Shown here one piece after another: positions 63,739 through 64,000 of a DNA stretch of 64,000 nucleotides. Every line of letters starts with the position of its first letter. Positions within the stretch are counted from its first letter, which is position 1. Position numbers and translations under genes: made by a program. Location of the stretch: positions 195,528 through 259,527 of the forward strand of contig CAWDIJ010000004.1 of assembly GCA_963802375.1 (NCBI GenBank), read 5' to 3'. A model generated the notes under the pieces. It did not search any database and was not told where the DNA came from. It saw only the letters and a program-made list of their open reading frames with translations. This stretch comes from JACDAN01 sp963802375. Its GTDB lineage: Bacteria > Actinomycetota > Thermoleophilia > Gaiellales > Gaiellaceae.

Positions 63739-64000
63739 GCGTCCGCTTCGGCCCGCTCGGAGGCGAGACGCTCTTCGAGCGCTTCGAGCCGACGCTCGAG
63801 GCGCGCAGATATCGGCGTCAGTCCGTTCGGCGAGCTCGTCGACGAGCGTGAGGACTGCAAGGTTGAACGTCCGCTGGTGGACCGCGACCGGCTCGACGTA
63901 CCAGCGCATGAGCTTGCGAAGGAAACTCTTGACGGGGGTAATGATCAATCCCCGCACACGCCCGCGCCGAGTCGGCGAGTGTTCGAAAGGCCGTTCGGCC
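63735..64000 (-). CDS. Partial protein, continues beyond right edge; coiled-coil C-terminus
   Basis: The 3' end of a gene entering from the right edge. In frame it reads SPTRRGRVRGLIITPVKSFL, RKLMRWYVEPVAVHQRTFNL, AVLTLVDELAERTDADI; after one shift near 63815 it ends LERRLEALEERLASERAEAD-Ala. The RRLxRWYVEPV pattern with a terminal coil precedes methyltransferase or glycosyltransferase genes in related clusters. The stop overlaps the next start. Confidence 0.65.

Overview
The window looks like chromosomal DNA of a high-GC actinobacterium. Evidence: very high G+C, many GTG/TTG starts with GTGA or ATGA stop-start overlaps, coenzyme F420 genes (cofC, cofD, cofE and an F420:NADPH-reductase-like gene), an adenosylcobalamin-dependent ribonucleotide reductase, a PadR/HAAS membrane module and a ferrochelatase beside hemE. 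A deep lineage such as Thermoleophilia (Gaiellales-like) is my inference; no rRNA is present to settle it. The only RNA gene seen is a tRNA-Thr(CGU).

Layout. 1-3.6 kb: a secreted protein, tRNA-Thr, a MOSC protein and an aldo-keto reductase/kinase fusion. 3.6-13 kb: mostly minus-strand genes, with tmk-holB translationally coupled to a secreted glycosidase-like protein, an acetyltransferase and a glycosyltransferase, then an O-antigen-ligase-like protein and a large membrane protein. 13-24 kb: nrdJ, a cupin, the PadR/HAAS pair, a TolB-like propeller, two hydrolases, LtrA and small enzymes. 24-36 kb: a cupredoxin-like protein, a Vgb-like propeller, a 1085-residue ATPase/TPR/cyclase regulator, YihY, a primary-type sigma factor, a phytase-like protein and DUF3467. 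36-45 kb: F420 cofactor genes, PolX, and haem genes hemH and hemE. 45-64 kb: a surface polysaccharide cluster with at least seven glycosyltransferases, rfbC, an epimerase, a DegT aminotransferase, the Wzm/Wzt exporter, methyltransferases and a flippase-like protein.

How the genes fit together. Wzm/Wzt, the sugar-nucleotide enzymes, glycosyltransferases, the flippase-like protein and two related multi-membrane proteins (9.3 and 51.9 kb) form a coherent glycan assembly and export set. cofC-cofD-npdG-cofE overlap or abut and make and reduce F420. hemE and hemH lie together. tmk and holB supply dTTP synthesis and the replication clamp loader.

Unusual structure. Two copies of a roughly 100-bp repeat bounded by the palindrome GTAACA-nnn-TGTTAC lie at 9.2 and 44.0 kb, and a lone copy of the palindrome sits inside cofD. 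Two different foldback elements of about 163 bp (32.9 and 39.0 kb) each sit exactly at the stop codon of a neighbouring gene; the first has a TTA target duplication and looks like a MITE. PolX has lost its polymerase carboxylates but keeps its PHP nuclease motifs.

Quality warning. Many genes, including essential ones (tmk, hemE), are broken by single-base shifts, most of them one extra base in a short run. The protein reads on normally in the next frame. These shifts are densest at 45-63 kb and look like sequencing errors rather than decay. I annotate such genes over their full extent and say where the shift is.
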